Translations under genes and position numbers: made by a program
Shown here: positions 25,441-36,934 of the stretch, piece after piece
Numbering within the stretch: the stretch's first letter is position 1
Layout of the letters: each line of letters starts with the position of its first letter
Notes under the pieces: model-generated
Databases searched by the model: none
Seen by the model: only the letters and a program-made list of their open reading frames with translations
What the model was told of the DNA's origin: nothing
Source: Sinohyriopsis cumingii
Taxonomy: Eukaryota > Mollusca > Bivalvia > Unionida > Unionidae
Assembly (NCBI GenBank): GCA_028554795.2
Contig: CM068839.1
Location: forward strand, 11,187,220 to 11,251,219
Reading direction: 5' to 3'
Length of the DNA stretch: 64,000 nucleotides

Positions 25441-26218
25441 AATTCAGATTAAATTCCCAAAATGACAAATCACAAATGATAGTGCCCTGCCCATAGACTC
25501 GCCATCTCTGTCTGAACTGATTTGAATCTGTACCCATTCAGTTATGGTTGTAAGTCTGGCACACTAACCACTCAGTTTATGTGGCTCCAATTTCAAATTA
25601 GGACTAAGGCACTATAAACATGCAGCAGAACACATTTTGCATATTCCACATCCAAAACCTTGGCGCTATGGCATGCAGGGGAGCACATCAGGCATGCTTA
25701 GCATCGGTTCTCCAATTATTTGAAATATGTATCAGAACAATACAATAAAGCCTGATTGCTGTTCTGTAAAACAATCGTTTGCATAAGACCATATTTCTAA
25801 TTCAAGAATCAATGGTTCTGTGTTACAGTGACCACTTGTTCTTTTGAGACTTTATTTAGTTGACACAAGGAATTGTATCTCAGGACAAGTTTTCTTTACT
25901 GGTATGTTGCAGAAAGTAAAAGCACAATTTCTGCAAACCAGTTAATGTTTATATAAATGTTTATTATTGTCCTTTAAGTAAAATAACAAAATGTAGTTGT
26001 ATAGATGCTTAATGAAACTTATGTAGTATTATTGATATTTAATTTATGTTATGTGCTTTACTTGAATTTATTTTCAAGATCTGATATTGTTTATGAATTA
26101 CCGGTAGTGAATTTTTCCATTGGAAATCATCAGTTTTGCATAACGTTATGTTGCATCCAATGTCAGGTGACAGTTTGTATAAAGATGGAGGTTTATAAAA
26201 AAAAAAGTATCCCCATGG
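25441..26218. other. Intron sequence, no gene seen
   Basis: Contains a faint SINE-like phrase (ctaaccactcag at about 25564) but too little to call. Otherwise unique. Confidence 0.4.
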
Positions 26219-26590
26219 AATCATTTTTAGTTGTGTTCAGATAATTTGAGAGAAATTATTTATTTAAACTGTTCATTAGAATTACAAAGTGCTTATTTAT
26301 GTTTTGGACTAAAACACTACTTTGGAATTATTGAGGACTCATTCAAAGAAATTTTGGATTATATCACTGTGGTACATTAATACATTCAAGACTTTTAGAA
26401 TATCATTTGGAACAATCTGTACTTTTGGATTTGTGATAGGACATTTATGATTATTCTGAATTTAATTCACAATACTATAAGTGTCTTTGAATTTTCACTT
26501 TGTATTCCTAGGAAATAAATTATTTGTTGATTTTATTAAACTTATTGCTTTCACTTTCTTTCTGTTGACCTAAATTCATAACAGCAGATG
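26219..26590 (+). repeat. Dispersed repeat (family C), copy 2
   Basis: Collinear with the 20877 copy but with a single, not duplicated, core unit (ggtacattaatacattcaag). Its 3' end (gaaataaattatttgttgat, then tgctttcactttctttctg) matches the right end of the 30371-31210 insert. Confidence 0.75.
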
Positions 26591-27209
26591 GTGATTATTG
26601 TGAATATAAAGAAATAAGCCAATAACCTATTCACCTTAAATTCATAAATAGATATTCAGACAAAGAGGAAGGTAATAAATGTTTCTCGTACATGCAATAT
26701 ACAGTTCTGAATAAAACTACAGCAGTAAAAAAATGGAAAAAATATTTGTCATGGGAAATTTAATAACCATAAAGTAGTTTCAGAGGAGACAGTTTGGAGT
26801 GATTTAGTTGTCTCTAAATTAGATCACCAGAATGAACCATAGCAAAATGTATTATGCACAGAAATGATTTAGTCCAGATTTAGTCATTTTTGTGAAACTT
26901 TTGCAAAATCATGAAACAAAATGGCTTCTTCAGTTTGTTAAATGACAATACACTGGTCGTCTTTGTTTTTTGCAATATACGTGATAAAAAAAATTCAGTA
27001 ATGATCATTTGTTGCAACTGTTATCAATGTTGCTTTTCTCCTGAAATCACCACCAGTATTTTTAGCATTGGTATATAAATTAAATATTGGACTTCAAAAT
27101 CATGTTCATGTATTAGAATTTATTAATCATTGCCATGGATTGTGTGAATAACATCCCATTGAGTGCTGTGAAAAATATTAAAGATTGATGCCTTTTTACT
27201 GGTAATTCT
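26591..27209. other. Intron sequence, no gene seen
   Basis: Unique AT-rich sequence. Confidence 0.4.
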
Positions 27210-27349
27210 GGGGCCCTGAGTGACTGAGTGGTCTAAAGTGTTCACTTTTGGCAATGACTGCTTGTTTCTTGAGCTTGGCCAATGTGAGAGAACTGCCTGT
27301 AGCTTCCCGTGAGTCTTTTTCCAGGGTTCTTTGTACACGAGTGAAACTG

Positions 27350-27412
<63 letters not shown>
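27210..27412 (+). mobile_element. 3'-truncated SINE (family B-type) joined to (GA)n(CA)n
   Basis: ggggccctgagtgactgagt starts the element; the A-box region, aatgtgagagaactgcctgt and ccagggttcttt follow, and the match ends at about 27350. The usual tail is replaced by (GA)n at 27352-27380 and (CA)n at 27381-27412. The microsatellite may have grown at the broken SINE end. Confidence 0.8.
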
Positions 27413-27414
<2 letters not shown>

Positions 27415-27840
27415 CTTTGTATATGATTTATTTTTTAAACTGGTCAGCAGAACTGACCAAATTATACAGAAAGCCTCACAGACATTGCTGCTATATGACA
27501 CTCTATGACCACCATTAGTAAAAATAAATTAAGTGACTTTTTGAAATAATTAAAAATACACTAAATTGTAAAGCAACAGTCAACTTCTACATGCTAATAT
27601 TCATCTATAAGAAAAAGAATTGCATGAAAGAAGAATTTTAAATATAGTTCAATTATCATTTCAGTTTACTATATTTGACCTAAATTACCATAATCCCTCA
27701 TTACACCACTGAACATTTTTACATGAGCTTTTAGTATAGATGACACAAACTTATCCAAAATATTTTAAAGCAGTTAAACACAGTGAATTTCACTACATCA
27801 CCATTGTTAGTGGATGATCATTTAAACTTTTTCTCTGTAG
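27413..27840. other. Intron sequence, no feature seen
   Basis: Unique AT-rich sequence leading to the acceptor at 27840. Confidence 0.4.
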
Positions 27841-27940
27841 CAAATCATGCAGGAGCTTGAACAAGAAAGAGAAAGGCGATGGAAAGCTGAACAAGCTGCT
27901 AAGAGATTAGCCACTTGCATTCAGGAGATGCATTCAAAAA
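27841..27940 (+). CDS. LRRCC1: LRRCC1-like exon, most conserved coiled-coil block
   Basis: A 100-nt exon between acceptor ctttttctctgtag and the consensus donor gtaagt. It starts in phase 0 and ends one base into a codon. It reads QIMQELEQERERRWKAEQAA, then KRLATCIQEMHSK. The run of E/R/K/Q with the single tryptophan is the part closest to the recalled human LRRCC1 (QEREKRWRAEQA). Heptad hydrophobics (I, M, L, W, A, L, I, M) support a continuous helix. The phase matches both neighbours. Confidence 0.9.
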
Positions 27941-28132
27941 GTAAGTATTTTAATGTTATACAATGTAAGCTAAGCTCTCAAAAACCAAACTCCCTTTCGA
28001 CCAAATTAAGTTTTCAGTTTTGAGAGTAGATGTCCCTGCACATTAAGGTAATTATTTATGGTTGTATAATACATAAATAGTCAGTTAATTTATTGCACTA
28101 CTGGTCATAGAACACATAATCTTATGAGATGA
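27941..28132. other. Intron start, no feature seen
   Basis: Unique sequence before a SINE insertion. Confidence 0.4.
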
Positions 28133-28474
28133 CCTATTGCCCATGCGTGTGTAAGTTGGATTTTTAATATAGCTTTAACAATTATTCAGTCATATTGCTA
28201 TGAAGTCTGCAGTGGAGCAGTTTATAGTGATGTCCAGCACTGTGGCATCATGCCACAGACATGTAGCATGATGTCCCACTCAGTTACATTATCCTGACAC
28301 CAGGCCAACCTGTCCTAATTCTAACCTCTTAATGCTGAACACCAAGTGAGGCAGTTCTTAGTACCATGTTTATAAGTCTTTGGTATGACTCAGCTGGGGT
28401 TCGAAACTGCGACCTCCCAAATCCAAGGTGGACACTCTAACCATTAGGCCACCAGAGATGTCCCTATTGCCCAT
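28133..28474 (-). mobile_element. tRNA-derived SINE (family A), minus orientation, 12-bp target duplication
   Basis: Reverse complement of the 10083 element. The B-box complement gggttcgaaactg region and A-box complement ctaaccattaggccacc are visible near 28396-28450, and a short GT tail (gcgtgtgtaag) lies at 28145-28155. The direct repeat cctattgcccat at 28133-28144 and 28463-28474 is perfect. Confidence 0.9.
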
Positions 28475-28491
28475 CATCCATTGTCCATCTG

Positions 28492-28547
28492 TACATACAT
28501 ACATACATAGATACATAGATACATACATACATACATACATACATACA

Positions 28548-28578
<31 letters not shown>

Positions 28579-28634
28579 TGGCTTTACATACATACATACA
28601 TACATACATACAACAGACAGACAGACAGACAGAC
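28492..28634. repeat. (ACAT)n and (ACAG)n microsatellite
   Basis: Tetranucleotide tracts with one nine-base interruption (about 28577-28586) and a switch to acag units near 28612. It starts 18 bp after the SINE. Confidence 0.95.
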
Positions 28635-28859
28635 ATTACTCTACTTTACTTTTTACTTTACTTTACCATGCCTTACCTCACCTCACTCACCTCTTATCAT
28701 AAGCTTTAGTTGGAACTATTTCAACCTGGTGCTATTCAGAGATCTATTATAACCTCTACAGTGGCCATCTTGATATTTTTTTTATCACTGCATCTTCAGA
28801 ACAGATGGTCTTATTAATATTTAATTTTCACTAAAACACTTTTTATATCTTGTCGGTCC

Positions 28860-29025
28860 TTAATGAAAATGATGTTATTAATGAAAATGGTGTTATTAAT
28901 GAAAATGGTGTTATTAATGAAAATGGTGTTATTAATGAAAATGATGTTATTAATGAAAATGGTGTTATTAATGATAATGAAAATGGTGTTATTAATGAAA
29001 ATGGTGTTATTAATGAAAATGGTGT
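28860..29025. repeat. Minisatellite, 18-bp unit, about 9 copies
   Basis: Unit gttattaatgaaaatggt. One unit carries an extra gataat. With 18 being a multiple of three, several frames are open without meaning. Confidence 0.95.
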
Positions 29026-29268
29026 CATCATACCTTCCATATTGTTGTTGTGATGGTGATCTTAACTATCTTGTTTTTTCAACTCCTCTGGGAAGGATGG
29101 TCTTATCAAGATGGAGTCTTCACCAACAGACTTGGTAATTCTAGCTAGGTCTAAATAAAAATAGTGCTTTTCTAAAATCCAATATGGTCACCATTACAGT
29201 AATCCAATATGGCCACCATTACAGTAATCTTGAAAGAAATATTGTTATTTGTATACTTCTTAAACAGA
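29026..29268. other. Short spacer of dispersed-repeat fragments
   Basis: Holds two copies of aatatggccaccattacagt (29182 and 29209), phrases shared with family E. Confidence 0.5.
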
Positions 29269-30370
29269 AAATCATATTGATATGTGGTTTTATATGATAA
29301 AATCATATTGATATGGGGTTTGATATGATAAAATCATATTGATATGGGGTTTGATATTATAAATTCATATTGATATGGGGTTTGATATGATACAATCATA
29401 TTAATATGGGGTTTGATATTATAAATTCATATTGATATGGGGTTTGATATGATAAAATCATATTGATATGGGGTTTGATATGATAAAATCATATTGATAT
29501 GGGTTTGATATTATAAATTCATATTGATATGGGGTTTGATATGATACAATCATATTAATATGGGGTTTGATATTATAAATTCATATTGATATGGGGTTTG
29601 ATATGATAAAATCATATTGATATGGGGTTTGATATTATAAATTCATATTGATATGGGGTTTGATATGATAAAATCATACTGATATGGGGTTTGATATGAT
29701 AAAATCATATTGATATGTGGTTTGATATGATAAAATCTTATTGATGTGTGGTTTTATATGACACAATCATATTAATATGGGGTTTGATATTATAAATTCA
29801 TATTGATATGGGGTTTGATATGATAAAATCATATTGATATGGGGTTTGATATGATAAAATCATATTGATATGTGGTTTGATATGATAAAATCTTATTGAT
29901 ATGTGGTTTTATATGACACAATCATATTAATATGGGGTTTGATATTATAAATTCATATTGATATGGGGTTTGATATGATAAAATCATATTGATATGTGGT
30001 TTGATATGATAAAATCATATTGATATGTGGTTTGATATGATAAAATCTTATTGATATGGGGTTTTATATGATAAAATCTTATTGATATGGTGTTTGATAT
30101 GATAAAATCTTATTGATATGGGGTTTGATATGATAAAATCATATTGATATAGGGTTTGATATGATAAAATCATATTGATATGGGGTTTGATATGATAAAT
30201 CATATTGATATGGGGTTTGATATGATAAATCATATTGATATGGGGTTTGATATGATAAAATCATATTGATATGGGGTTTGGGGTTTGATATGATAAAATC
30301 ATATTGATATGGGGTTTGATATGATAAAATCATACTGATATGGGGTTTGATGTGGTAAAATCATATTGAT
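29269..30370. repeat. Minisatellite, 31-bp unit, about 36 copies
   Basis: Unit ttgatatgataaaatcatat plus tgatatggggt. Variants (ttataaattcat, tgtggttttatatgacac) recur together in blocks near 29740-29770 and 29890-29920, showing multi-unit duplications. The array resumes at 31211-31305. Confidence 0.96.
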
Positions 30371-31210
30371 TTAATGTAATTTTGTTTACAAGGAATTTGA
30401 TATTTTCCAGAAAATTCAGTTTTACCTGAATGTTTCCATAAATATTTAATAATAGAAATACTTGTTTCTATTTTTGACTTAGTTCCTGGCCTTGATTGAG
30501 GGTCAAATAAACAACTTTTTTCTAGGAGTAAAATCATTGGTTCTTATCAAGGATATACAGGAGCTATGTGACTTTTACATGTAAACATGATCACATGATC
30601 CTCTATTTTGCAATTAGGCATTTCCAAAATTGTGAAATACTTAGTATTAATAGTGATGTTTAGAGAGATCTCAGAGTCCGGGCTTTTAAACAGTTGGTGT
30701 CAAGTTGTTTTCTTCTGTTGTGACCAGTATTGAAGTATTGAAATTTTTGAGTTTTTGAATTATATGTTAATTCTTCTTCTGATTACATGGACTCAAAAAG
30801 ATTAATTCGTTTCTCTGGAAATATTATTGTATTCATACAGGACTCTTGAACAAGGACTTTTCTTGAAAATTTTATTTGGATTTCCAAAACCGGAGGATAA
30901 ATCATTGTGTTTGTACAAGGAACTGTGGACTTCAACACAGTACAGGCTACAGCATATGTCATTGCCTTCCATTTTGGATTCTTCATTGGGACTTGAACTT
31001 AAAATCATTAGAACATTTCATTATTAGGACTTCTGAAATTTTATTCGTGGATTATTCTTGGGTTATTTTATGATATGATTCTTAAAACCGTAAGTTCATA
31101 TTTTTTCATTTTTAAAGTATTTAAATAGGGAAATAAATTATTTATATTTTTCAAAGTTTGTTGTTTTCACTCTTTCTTGTATTGCTGTTTATTCGCGCTT
31201 AAACATAAGA
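30371..31210 (+). mobile_element. About 840-bp insert in the 31-bp array, right end like family C
   Basis: Non-repetitive sequence that interrupts the array. Its right end (gggaaataaattatttatat, then gttgttttcactctttcttg) matches the right ends of the family C copies at 26590 and, loosely, 58800. The middle has the shared phrase types caggactcttgaac and gaacatttcattattagg. Coding capacity is not evident. Whether it inserted into the array or the array grew out of it cannot be settled by eye. Confidence 0.6.
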
Positions 31211-31305
31211 TTTGATATGATAAAATCATATTGATATGGGGTTTGATATGATAAAATCATATTGATATGGTGTTTGATATGATAAAATCATATTGATATG
31301 GGGTT
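31211..31305. repeat. 31-bp minisatellite, resumed (3 copies)
   Basis: The same unit and orientation as 29269-30370, beyond the 840-bp insert. Confidence 0.95.
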
Positions 31306-31574
31306 TTCACCAAAACGCTTCTTATTCTGTCTTGTTGGTCTTAAAGGAAAAATACTGCCAGGGCAATTTTAACATCCATCTTGAAAATCTTTTTATTGCT
31401 ACTTCTACCGGATGGATGGTCAAATGAAATGGGGTTTTCACCAACAGATTTGTTATGATATCTAGTTGGTCCTAGATAGAAGTGATGCTAATCTGAAGTC
31501 CAATATGGACACCATGGCAGCCATCTTGAAAATCTTGTTATTAGGGTGTGTTGTTGGTCCTAAATGAAATGGTG
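31306..31574. other. Dispersed-repeat fragments
   Basis: Phrases such as ggggttttcaccaa, gccatcttgaaaatctt and tccaatatggacaccat recur nearby, suggesting degenerate repeat units of about 120-150 bp. No gene. Confidence 0.45.
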
Positions 31575-31670
31575 CTGATCTGACCTCAAATATGACCACT
31601 GATCTGACCTCCAATATGGCCACTGATCTGACCTCTAATATGGCCACTGATCTGACCTCCAATATAGCCA
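31575..31670. repeat. Minisatellite, 24-bp unit, 4 copies
   Basis: Unit ctgatctgacctccaatatg plus gcca, apparently expanded from the local 'ccaatatggacaccat' repeat sequence. Confidence 0.9.
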
Positions 31671-31822
31671 AAGTGTTGGCCACATTGCAAATCTTGTTGC
31701 TGTTACTCCTATTAAAGCAAAGGTCATATTGACATAGTGTCTATTTCAGGGACTCTTGTTTAAATAAATATACTGGTATGTGATAGATAAAATTTAACAC
31801 TGTCTGTTTTTCCATGTTAGAC

Positions 31823-31886
31823 TATTTTTCTCATTATGGCTTAGATTTTTCTCAGTATGGCTTAGATTTTTCTCAGTATGGCTTAG
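31823..31886. repeat. 21-bp tandem triplication
   Basis: Three copies of atttttctcagtatggctta plus g. Confidence 0.85.
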
Positions 31887-32981
31887 ACTGTTTAAGACCA
31901 TTGGCTGACCACATGCACTAAGTTGTAGTTTTACAGGGGTCATTTTAATTTTCAATTGAAATTTGGAATTGTAAATTTCTTTTTGTTTTTATAGTAGAGA
32001 GATTTCAGTTTGAAAAGTTAATGTTTATTGATATAAAGAAGGACAAAAATTGAGGACCAGAAATATGACCCAGATTTAAGAGGTTGTGGTCCTGCGATAT
32101 TTCACAGTAACACCAAAAAAAAATATCTTCCTAGTTTTGTCTGTCATGCAAAGTATAGCTGAAATATATCTTATGTACAGATCACCTTTCTGACAACATT
32201 GTCACTGTTATTGTTGTTGGTTTTGGCATCAGTGTTAAGGTTCTGCATTTAGCCTAGCTCTTCAAAACATTTGTAATAAGCTGTCCCGAAATTTTAAGGG
32301 TAGATTCACATTGAAGGCACTTACCAGGGGCAAACATGGGTCACAGTGACTTATTTTGTTAAAACTGATCCATCTTGGCGGGTTCTATATACTGCTCACT
32401 GCTGGCAAAGTCTTAGTGACTATCTTTCTTGCTCAAAAGATTATTTAAAGTTTTTGGCATTGATCTCATTTTTGTTTGAAATTGTTGAATGTACATTAAT
32501 GACACTTATTTGTTCAGGGTTCCGACACTAACAAGAAATTGGGGAAAAAAAATCCTGACTTGGATAAACCAAAATGTCACAAGCAGAAAGATGCATCAAG
32601 TACACTTTGCTTACAGGAGCAGAATATAAAGCTTCTCTGACTGATTTTTGTGGTAAAATCAGCATTTCCATTTGGGAATGGAAATACTTAAACCCAAATA
32701 TTTATTTGTTTGTTTATTTATTTATTAAATAGAGTTGGTATTATACTTAAATTAATTAAAATTATTCTAAGTGGTTTAATTTTACGTTTGTAAGTGTACA
32801 CTGACACAGTGTATGAATGAAGAAGCATAAACCCATAGATTTATTAATATTTTAACCTAAATTCTCATTTTTTTTGTTTAGTTTGCATTGGAAATGTATC
32901 ATTTTCTGTTGCATTCAAAAGAGAAAAGAAAAACAAATATCTTTATTTTAATATGGAATGCATTTATGGCCCAGCATTGTT
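31887..32981. other. Intron sequence, no gene seen
   Basis: AT-rich unique sequence. The frame at 32346-32531 has no recognisable domain or splice context that fits the gene. Confidence 0.5.
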
Positions 32982-33630
32982 CATTATGCCCTGATTAACC
33001 TTTAGCATTATGCCCTGATTAACCTTTAACATTATGTCCTGATTAACCTTAACCTTATGCCCTGATTAACCTTTAACATTATGTCCTGATTAACCTTAAC
33101 CTTATGCCCTGATTAACCTTTAACCTTATGCCCTGATTAACCTTTAACATTATGCCCTGATTAACCTTTAACATTATGTCCTGATTAACCTTTAACATTA
33201 TGTTGCTGTTGTTGTTGTTGTGGGGTTTAACGCCATTTTTCAGCACAAGATAGGCTATGTATGGCGGCCAGTATTAATGGTGGAGGAAGAACCCGGGAAA
33301 ACCCCGGGAAGAACCACCGACCCACGAGAAGCTACTGGCAAGCTTTCTCACATACCCACATTGGCTGAATCCTAGACTTGAACCCACTCAGACAGAGGTG
33401 AGATTTAACATTATGTCCTGATTAACCTTTAACATTATGCCCTGATTAACCTTTAACATTATGTCCTGATTAACCTTTAACATTATGCCCTGATTAATCT
33501 TTAACATTATGTCCTGATTAACCTTAACCTTAAACAAGATTGCAAATCTTGTTGCTGTTTCTCCTGTTAAATCAAACATTGAACATTATGCCCTGATTAA
33601 CCTTTAACATTATGCCCTGATTACCTTTAC
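32982..33630. repeat. Minisatellite, 24-bp unit, interrupted by a SINE
   Basis: Unit taacctttaacattatgtcc plus tgat, with a gccc/gtcc alternation and some 22-bp units. About 9 copies lie left and about 8 right of the SINE at 33204-33403. A foreign stretch (acaagattgcaaatcttgtt) lies near 33533-33585. Confidence 0.93.
33191..33416 (-). mobile_element. 5'-truncated SINE (family B-type) inserted in a minisatellite
   Basis: The minus-strand element keeps the B-box part, the body and an (AAC)n tail (gttgttgttgttg on the plus strand) but lacks the A-box head. Flanking tttaacattatgt occurs at 33191-33203 and 33404-33416. In a tandem array that repeat could be chance, but both copies abut the SINE ends exactly. 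Confidence 0.88.
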
Positions 33631-34249
33631 TACAACTTGATAAAGTATTGTGATGGGCAATTCATGCTTGATATGTTAAAATATTGTCCAAAATGGAATC
33701 TTTGTAGGTCAAATTGCATTTTTCATTGTTCCACTACCAAATTGTCATGTGACACCATGACTGTGGCACATGCCTATGATGTCACAAAGGTACGAGATTG
33801 AACTATTATTGCTATTGTAACATTTTATGAGAGAGATAAGTCTATCCATGAAAATGTATCTTTTTTTAACTAGATTTTATGGGCATTCAGAGCAAACTAG
33901 TCCTTTGAGAAGAAGAAATATGATATAATGTCATAACAGTTATAAAAATATTATGCCAGTTCACCAGCAAATATGGCTGCTATGGAAAATCTTTTAAACA
34001 AATTCTCAAAAATCTTGCAGCAGAATTTGACCAATTTTTACTTAAAGCATTCTAGCATGAAAGACTTCTAAAAAGAACACTTAAGAGACTTTGATTAAAT
34101 TTGATGGAAAGTGTTTGAACACTTTTGTCATATCTATACATACTGCATGATGCTGTTCCACCATTAAATATGGCTGCTGTTACTAAAAGTAGGCAAACCT
34201 TATGGCACAAAAAAATCCCACTGAACAGAATTTGACAAACTTTGACACA
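33631..34249. repeat. Degenerate family E repeat pieces
   Basis: Phrases aatatggctgctatgg, agaatttgaccaattttt and aaatatggctgctgttacta match units at 23100-25100. No gene. Confidence 0.5.
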
Positions 34250-34345
34250 AAGGATACTAACATATGGGCCTGTCGGAATTGGACAAATGACATCCTGACA
34301 TATGGGCCTGTCAGAATTGGACAAATGACGTCCTGACATAAGGGC
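34250..34345. repeat. 38-bp tandem repeat, 2.5 copies
   Basis: Unit includes catatgggcctgtcagaatt and gacaaatgacatcctga. Confidence 0.85.
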
Positions 34346-35000
34346 CTGTTAAAGTAGAACAGATAATACCTGATGTACCATCAGGTATGGAGGATGTAAA
34401 TTACAGGTACAGAGAAACCTTGAAACAATTATTTTCATGACACATGCAATCAACAGGACTGGAAATTTGTTATGCAGAAATTATCCCACTGACTCCCAAT
34501 TTCTCCACCTACTGCTCATGCATTGGCCTATTTGGCAGATGTCAGTTGAGCAATTTCAGGGCCACTTGAGTCTCTTTTGTTTTACCTATAACTATTTAGC
34601 AACAAAATGAACAAAAATATATACCAAATAATTACAGACAATACAGTATAGAAGTAAGTTTTTCATATAGCACTATGTCTTGCCTCTTTTGGTCACGGTC
34701 ACCATCTTTCTGTTGGTTAGACATAAAAAATATACAAACTGACATTAGCTTTGCTATGTCTTGCAATTTTGCTTTAAAAGTATTAAGGCAAGATAAAAAT
34801 TAGCTTTACTAAGCAACTACCTGCCTAAGATTACCAATCACTGAATACAGTTTTTACTGCAGTTGTCATTGCTCTTGAATGGCAGTAAGTCATCTCTTGT
34901 TTCAACATTTTGACACAGCATAATTACACTTGGAATTTATTATCTAGGTAAACCAGACAATCTGATTCTTCTATATTATATAAATTTCTTTTCTTTTCAG
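34346..35000. other. Intron sequence leading to an acceptor
   Basis: Unique AT-rich sequence ending in the pyrimidine-rich acceptor tttcttttcttttcag. Confidence 0.5.
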
Positions 35001-35119
35001 CAAAAGAAGAAAGAGACATGAAAGAAACAGCAGTAGAAGCAATCACAAAACTAAAGCAAGCTTTAAGCAGTGAAAGAGAAGCCAAATTGCGGCTTTTAGA
35101 TGATACAGAAAAATTAAAG
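35001..35119 (+). CDS. LRRCC1: LRRCC1-like exon, coiled coil continued
   Basis: A 119-nt exon between acceptor ttcttttcttttcag and donor gtaagc. Its first two bases complete the codon left by the previous exon (ACA, Thr) and it ends in phase 0. It reads KEERDMKETAVEAITKLKQA, then LSSEREAKLRLLDDTEKLK. In the recalled human protein the matching stretch has TTDRLKEIIFRERNSKGQLE at the same spacing from the tryptophan block. It is pure coiled coil with regular heptads and no enzymatic motif. Confidence 0.9.
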
Positions 35120-35770
35120 GTAAGCATGTGGGATATGGATGCATTTCAGTCTTTTGAAGGCCTTGAAATATTTTATTAGATTTAATGAATATTCAAACAA
35201 CACAAGACACAGGTTCAATTAAAAGTTTATTGTACGTATAAAATAATCTGTGGCATAATGGGGCTAATTTCATCACAGCACATTGTATCAGCCAAATTCT
35301 GAATTTGCCTATAAGAATATCTCAGGAACAAAGACTTGGGTGAGTTTATAGGGTTGTGAAGAGTGTCTAACACTTGTGTATGAAACTGCAAAGGGCTGTT
35401 ATGAGGTATATAGGGACACTGATAAGCGAAACTCAGCAAGTCCGATCCTGAGGATTGCTATGTTATAAAACAGCAGCTAATACTCCATGCATGCTTCGAA
35501 GGAAAAAGGTGTGAAGTATATGTGCGTAATAGTAATTAAATTGATTTGTGTGGTGTTTTACACCAGTTGAGTACATTTAAGTACTGACAGAAGTTGGGGG
35601 GGGGGAGTGCAAAGAGAATTTCCACCTCAACCCAGATTTCCTACCTTGGTGCATATATTTTACGTCATTGTGTTGATCTGATATACAACACCAAATAAAT
35701 CAATGTATTAATTTTTCTAGAAGGTGTCAGATGGAAGTTAAAATAAACTGGTCTTAAGAAGTTCCTTTAC
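35120..35770. other. Start of a 27-kb intron, no gene seen
   Basis: Contains a G10 run at about 35596; otherwise unique. Confidence 0.5.
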
Positions 35771-36558
35771 CAGTGATTTGTATGTACTCATTGCAATAAC
35801 AGTGATTTGTATGTACTCATTGCAATAGCAGTCATTTGTATGTACTCACTGCAATAGCAGTGATTTGTATGTACTCATTGCAATAGCAGTGATTTGTATG
35901 CACTCATTGCAATAGCAGTGATTTGTATGCACTCATTTCAATAGCAGGGATTTGTATGTACTCATCGCAATAGCAGTGATTTGTATGTACTCAATGCAGT
36001 AGCATTGATTTGTATGTACTCATTGCAATAGCAGTCATTTGTATGTACTCATTGCAATAGCAGTCATTTGTATGTACTCATTGCAATAGCAGTCATTTGT
36101 ATGTACTCATTTCAATAGCAGTGATTTGTATGCATTCTTTGCAATAGCAGTGATTTGTATGCACTCATTGCAATAGCAGTGATTTGTATGTACTCATTTC
36201 AATAGCAGTGATTTGTATGCATTCTTTGCAATAGCAGTGATTTATATGCACTCATTGCAAGAGCAGTTAATTTGTATGTACTCATTGCAATAGCAGAGAT
36301 TTGTATGCACTCATTGCAGTAGCAGAGATTTGTATGCACTCATTGCAATAGCAGAGATTTGTATGCACTCATTGCAATAACAGTGATTTGTATGTACTCA
36401 TTGCAATAGCAGTGATTTGTTTGCACTCATTGCAATAGCAGTGATTTGTATGCACTCATTGCAATAGCAGTGATTTGTATGTACTCATTGCAATAGCAGT
36501 GATTTGTATGTACTTATTGCAATAGCAGTGATTTGTATGCACTCATTGCAATAGCAGA
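35771..36558. repeat. Minisatellite, 29-bp unit, about 27 copies
   Basis: Unit cagtgatttgtatgtactca plus ttgcaatag. Variants gcactc/tactc and cagtcattt cluster locally. A block containing 'gcattctttgcaatag' is duplicated (36131 and 36215). Confidence 0.96.
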
Positions 36559-36680
36559 AGGGCAGGATGTTGCCTTAATGCTGTCTGTCCATAAGTCTGT
36601 ATGTCTGTAATCTTTAGATCCATTTTAGCCTGATTGCACAAAATCCTTTTTACTTAGCACATTGAAATTTTTACAGACTT

Positions 36681-36934
36681 CATCACGGTTATAAATAGAT
36701 GACCTAATTCTTCATCATGGTCATGAATAGATGACCTAATTCTTCATCATGGTCATGAATAGATGACCTAATTCTTCATCATGGTCATGAATAGATGATC
36801 TAATTCTTCATCATGGTCATGAATAGATGACCTAATTCTTCATCATGGTCATAAATAGATGACCTAATTCTTCATCATGGTCATGAATAGATGACCTAAT
36901 TCTTCATCATGGTCATGAATAGATGACCTAATTA
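36681..36934. repeat. Minisatellite, 32-bp unit, 8 copies
   Basis: Unit catggtcatgaatagatgac plus ctaattcttcat, nearly identical between copies, with an older first unit (catcacggttataaatag). Confidence 0.95.
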
